The position numbers and the translations under genes were made by a program. The notes under the pieces were generated by a model. That model was not told where the DNA came from. It was given only the letters and a program-made list of their open reading frames with translations, and did no database searches. This document shows positions 62,239 through 64,000 of a stretch of DNA of 64,000 nucleotides, piece by piece (the stretch's first letter is position 1; each line of letters opens with the position of its first letter). The stretch covers positions 62,001-126,000 of the forward strand of contig NZ_NJER01000003.1 in assembly GCF_002753895.1 (NCBI RefSeq). Direction: 5' to 3'. The DNA is from Halobacteriovorax sp. JY17 (GTDB taxonomy: Bacteria; Bdellovibrionota; Bacteriovoracia; Bacteriovoracales; Bacteriovoracaceae).

Positions 62239-64000
62239 TTATTCAAGGTTTAAAGCCGCTCGATTTAGAAACATTGACCCACTTTCACCATCAATAATTT
62301 CAACTGTTCCTGTTTTTCCGATCTTTAAATGAAACGACTCACCTTTAAACTGATAGAGTTCAAGCTTTTCAGTTCCTAAATTATAAGTAAATTTCTTTTC
62401 TATTTTCTCAGAGTTTTTAACTCTTTCAATCAAACTTGCGAGTCTCTTCTTAGACTTCTCCGTAAAGGCCTTTATGGAGTTTAAATTTCTCGTAAAGAAA
62501 ATATTACTCTCTATTTTACTTGGCTTATCACCAATTTTACTTAGAAGATTTTTTAGATCTCTACTGCTCTTTTTATTTTTCTTCTCATCATCACTTTCTA
62601 AAGAGTCCTTTGTTTTTGAAATCGCTTCTTCAATCAACTCATTATCAACAATATCAGGAACGCCATCTTCTGGAGCACTACTACTACTCTTCTCAGAATC
62701 TGTCTCCGCAGACATTGTGCCCTCAGAATAGTCACTCATACTTGGTCCCGAAGAACTAGAAGAGCTAGACGAGTTTCCGGCAAGACCACTTGCACTTGAA
62801 GAAGCATCTACTACACCTTCGATCTCTCTATCTGAGTTTTCACGCGGTGATGCTGCAACCATCTCACGAGGATCTGCAGCAATAATATCACTCTTAGAAG
62901 GCTCTTGCGTTTCGATACCTTCTTCTATGGCCTCTCTCTGTTTGGCAAGCTTTGATAGCTCACTTCCAAGCTCACTCAGCTCATTCTTTCTTCCAATATT
63001 TTTTAATTCATCTTTGGCAGAGGTAATTGAATTCCTAGAATCTCTATCAGGGATACTATTTCTTGCCTGTAGTCTCTCCATATAGTCGTAAGCGCCATTA
63101 ACTTGCTCTTTTCTCTGATCAAAAACTCTCTCTGCTTCACTCTTACTTAGCTTGGAATTTGAATTTTGAATTTCTGAAACAATTCGGTCTTTATTGGCTT
63201 CTGAATAAATATCTTTAACCGCTTTAGCTTGCTCTAAACCTTCCTTTGAGAGAGAGTTCATATTTTCAACACCTAGAACTTTCTTCGCCGAGACTAAGCT
63301 ATCATTGAACTCTTCATTTTTCCCATTCGAGATACTATGGATTTTTTCAATTTCTTTTTCAGCCTGCTCATTTGAGATAATAATTCCCTTCGCCGCAAGG
63401 TGTGTTCCAAGAGATGCTGCCACAGCTGTTTTTGTAATCTGTAAGTCATTTTTTGGCTTCTCTTCATGGTGCTCTCTTTCCTCATGTGCCTTCTTTACTT
63501 CCTCTTTCTTTCGTTGTTCAGCAATTCTCTTTTGCTCTTCTCTCTTTCTTTGATCAGAGCGATGTTGACTATTTTCTCCATTCTTATTATTAGCTTGCTG
63601 TCCTTCAGTATTTCGAGAATTTCTTCCCTCTGTCTTCGATCTATCTTGGTGATGGGCCCTATCATTGGCCGTGACAGAACGATCACGCTGTTCGTAATTC
63701 CCTCGATTTGAAGAATTCCCACCAGATTCACCGTGTGATGATGAGTGCCCATTGCCACCAATCATTCCTGATGAATCAGGAACTCTCTCCCCTCTTTTAA
63801 CTAAAGTTGTGGCCTTTGCATTATGCCCAGAAAGACGACTCTTCTCATGAGTTCTCTCGCTTAATATTCTTTGCGCTCTATCAGAAGTCTTGGCTCTTTG
63901 TGCAATCTTTACTATTTTCTCAGCATCGGCCTTAACAGCCCCTCGACCTACTTTAGAGACAACTTTTGCACCAGCGAGGACACCTTTTTCTGCAATTTTC
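62239..64000 (-). CDS. Ser/charged-rich protein, partial (5' end outside window)
   Basis: The frame stays open to the window edge, giving at least 586 codons; the first in-frame ATG seen, at 63765, is unlikely to be the true start because coding continues upstream (KGVLAGAKVVSKVGRGAVKA). The protein is low-complexity: an Arg/Asn/Gln-rich region, a long Lys/Glu helical part, a Ser/Gly-rich linker and a C-terminal beta-rich end (FKGESFHLKIGKTGTVEII). I recognise no domain. It lies 38 bp from the ABC exporter gene. Confidence 0.6.
   Translation of the reverse strand, partial: KIAEKGVLAGAKVVSKVGRGAVKADAEKIVKIAQRAKTSDRAQRILSERTHEKSRLSGHNAKATTLVKRGERVPDSSGMIGGNGHSSSHGESGGNSSNRGNYEQRDRSVTANDRAHHQDRSKTEGRNSRNTEGQQANNKNGENSQHRSDQRKREEQKRIAEQRKKEEVKKAHEEREHHEEKPKNDLQITKTAVAASLGTHLAAKGIIISNEQAEKEIEKIHSISNGKNEEFNDSLVSAKKVLGVENMNSLSKEGLEQAKAVKDIYSEANKDRIVSEIQNSNSKLSKSEAERVFDQRKEQVNGAYDYMERLQARNSIPDRDSRNSITSAKDELKNIGRKNELSELGSELSKLAKQREAIEEGIETQEPSKSDIIAADPREMVAASPRENSDREIEGVVDASSSASGLAGNSSSSSSSSGPSMSDYSEGTMSAETDSEKSSSSAPEDGVPDIVDNELIEEAISKTKDSLESDDEKKNKKSSRDLKNLLSKIGDKPSKIESNIFFTRNLNSIKAFTEKSKKRLASLIERVKNSEKIEKKFTYNLGTEKLELYQFKGESFHLKIGKTGTVEIIDGESGSMFLNRAALNLE

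Noticed and set aside
1-64000. tRNA genes, insertion sequences, integrases or CRISPR arrays
   Set aside because: No tRNA T-loop pattern, transposase motif, terminal repeats or regularly spaced repeats were seen by eye; small or divergent ones could be missed.

Overview
The window is AT-rich, densely packed bacterial chromosome with no tRNA or rRNA gene, no insertion sequence, no integrase and no CRISPR array that I can see. Gene content points to a flagellated, Gram-negative, diderm predator-like lineage. The best guess is Bdellovibrionota, family Bacteriovoracaceae (Halobacteriovorax/Bacteriovorax type). This placement is inferred from base composition, a VKOR-DsbA fusion, the flagellar gene order, many lipoproteins and murein-active proteins, and lysine-rich histone-like repeats. 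It was not tested by a search.

Layout. 1-3.6 kb: rluD, pgeF, a VKOR-DsbA oxidase and a TatD nuclease on the + strand. 3.7-6.5 kb: a secreted GH14 beta-amylase-like protein, a small secreted protein, and a convergent alpha/beta hydrolase. 6.6-10.1 kb: the glycolytic operon gap-pgk-tpiA followed by secG. 10.1-12.5 kb: an HD-GYP protein, ssb and a two-zinc-hook membrane protein on the - strand. 12.5-12.9 kb: a gene-free, structure-rich stretch ending in a long inverted repeat over a start codon. 12.9-20.2 kb: a TadG-like pilus/secretion protein, an H1-like repeat protein, a glutaredoxin-like protein, an HD phosphohydrolase, two unknown envelope genes and a degenerate rhodanese. 20.2-23.4 kb: a MarR regulator with a visible promoter, a small secreted protein, a secreted EEP-fold nuclease, and a ParB-like lipoprotein gene whose signal peptide is broken by a 13-bp triplication. 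23.5-28 kb: the cell-shape operon mreC-mreD-mrdA-rodA. 28-31.2 kb: a PpiD-like chaperone, a ferredoxin and a nucleotide pyrophosphatase lipoprotein.

31.3-46.3 kb is one long leftward flagellar operon. In transcription order it holds a TPR protein, a degenerate NtrC-like regulator, flgB, flgC, fliE, fliF, fliG, fliH, fliI, fliJ, a MotE-like protein, fliK, flgD, a TIGR02530-type protein and flgE. A complete sigma-54 response regulator (46.6-48.1 kb) lies just upstream and probably controls it. 48.2-64 kb, also leftward, carries metK, a possible SleB-like cell-wall hydrolase, mpl, a large lipoprotein with a Fic domain and an apparent ADP-ribosyltransferase domain, a beta-lactamase-fold hydrolase, ppdK, glycyl-tRNA synthetase, an MsbA-like ABC exporter, and the 3' part of a Ser/charged-rich protein cut by the window edge.

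The most interesting items are (1) the predicted Fic + ART lipoprotein at 53036-55357; (2) the 13-bp tandem triplication at 23329-23367, which frameshifts a textbook lipoprotein signal peptide and looks like a contingency locus; (3) the 13+7-bp inverted repeat at 12902-12957 that buries the start codon of the TadG-like gene, next to a candidate structured RNA; and (4) a flagellar-operon NtrC homologue lacking the GAFTGA loop and the Walker B acidic residues.
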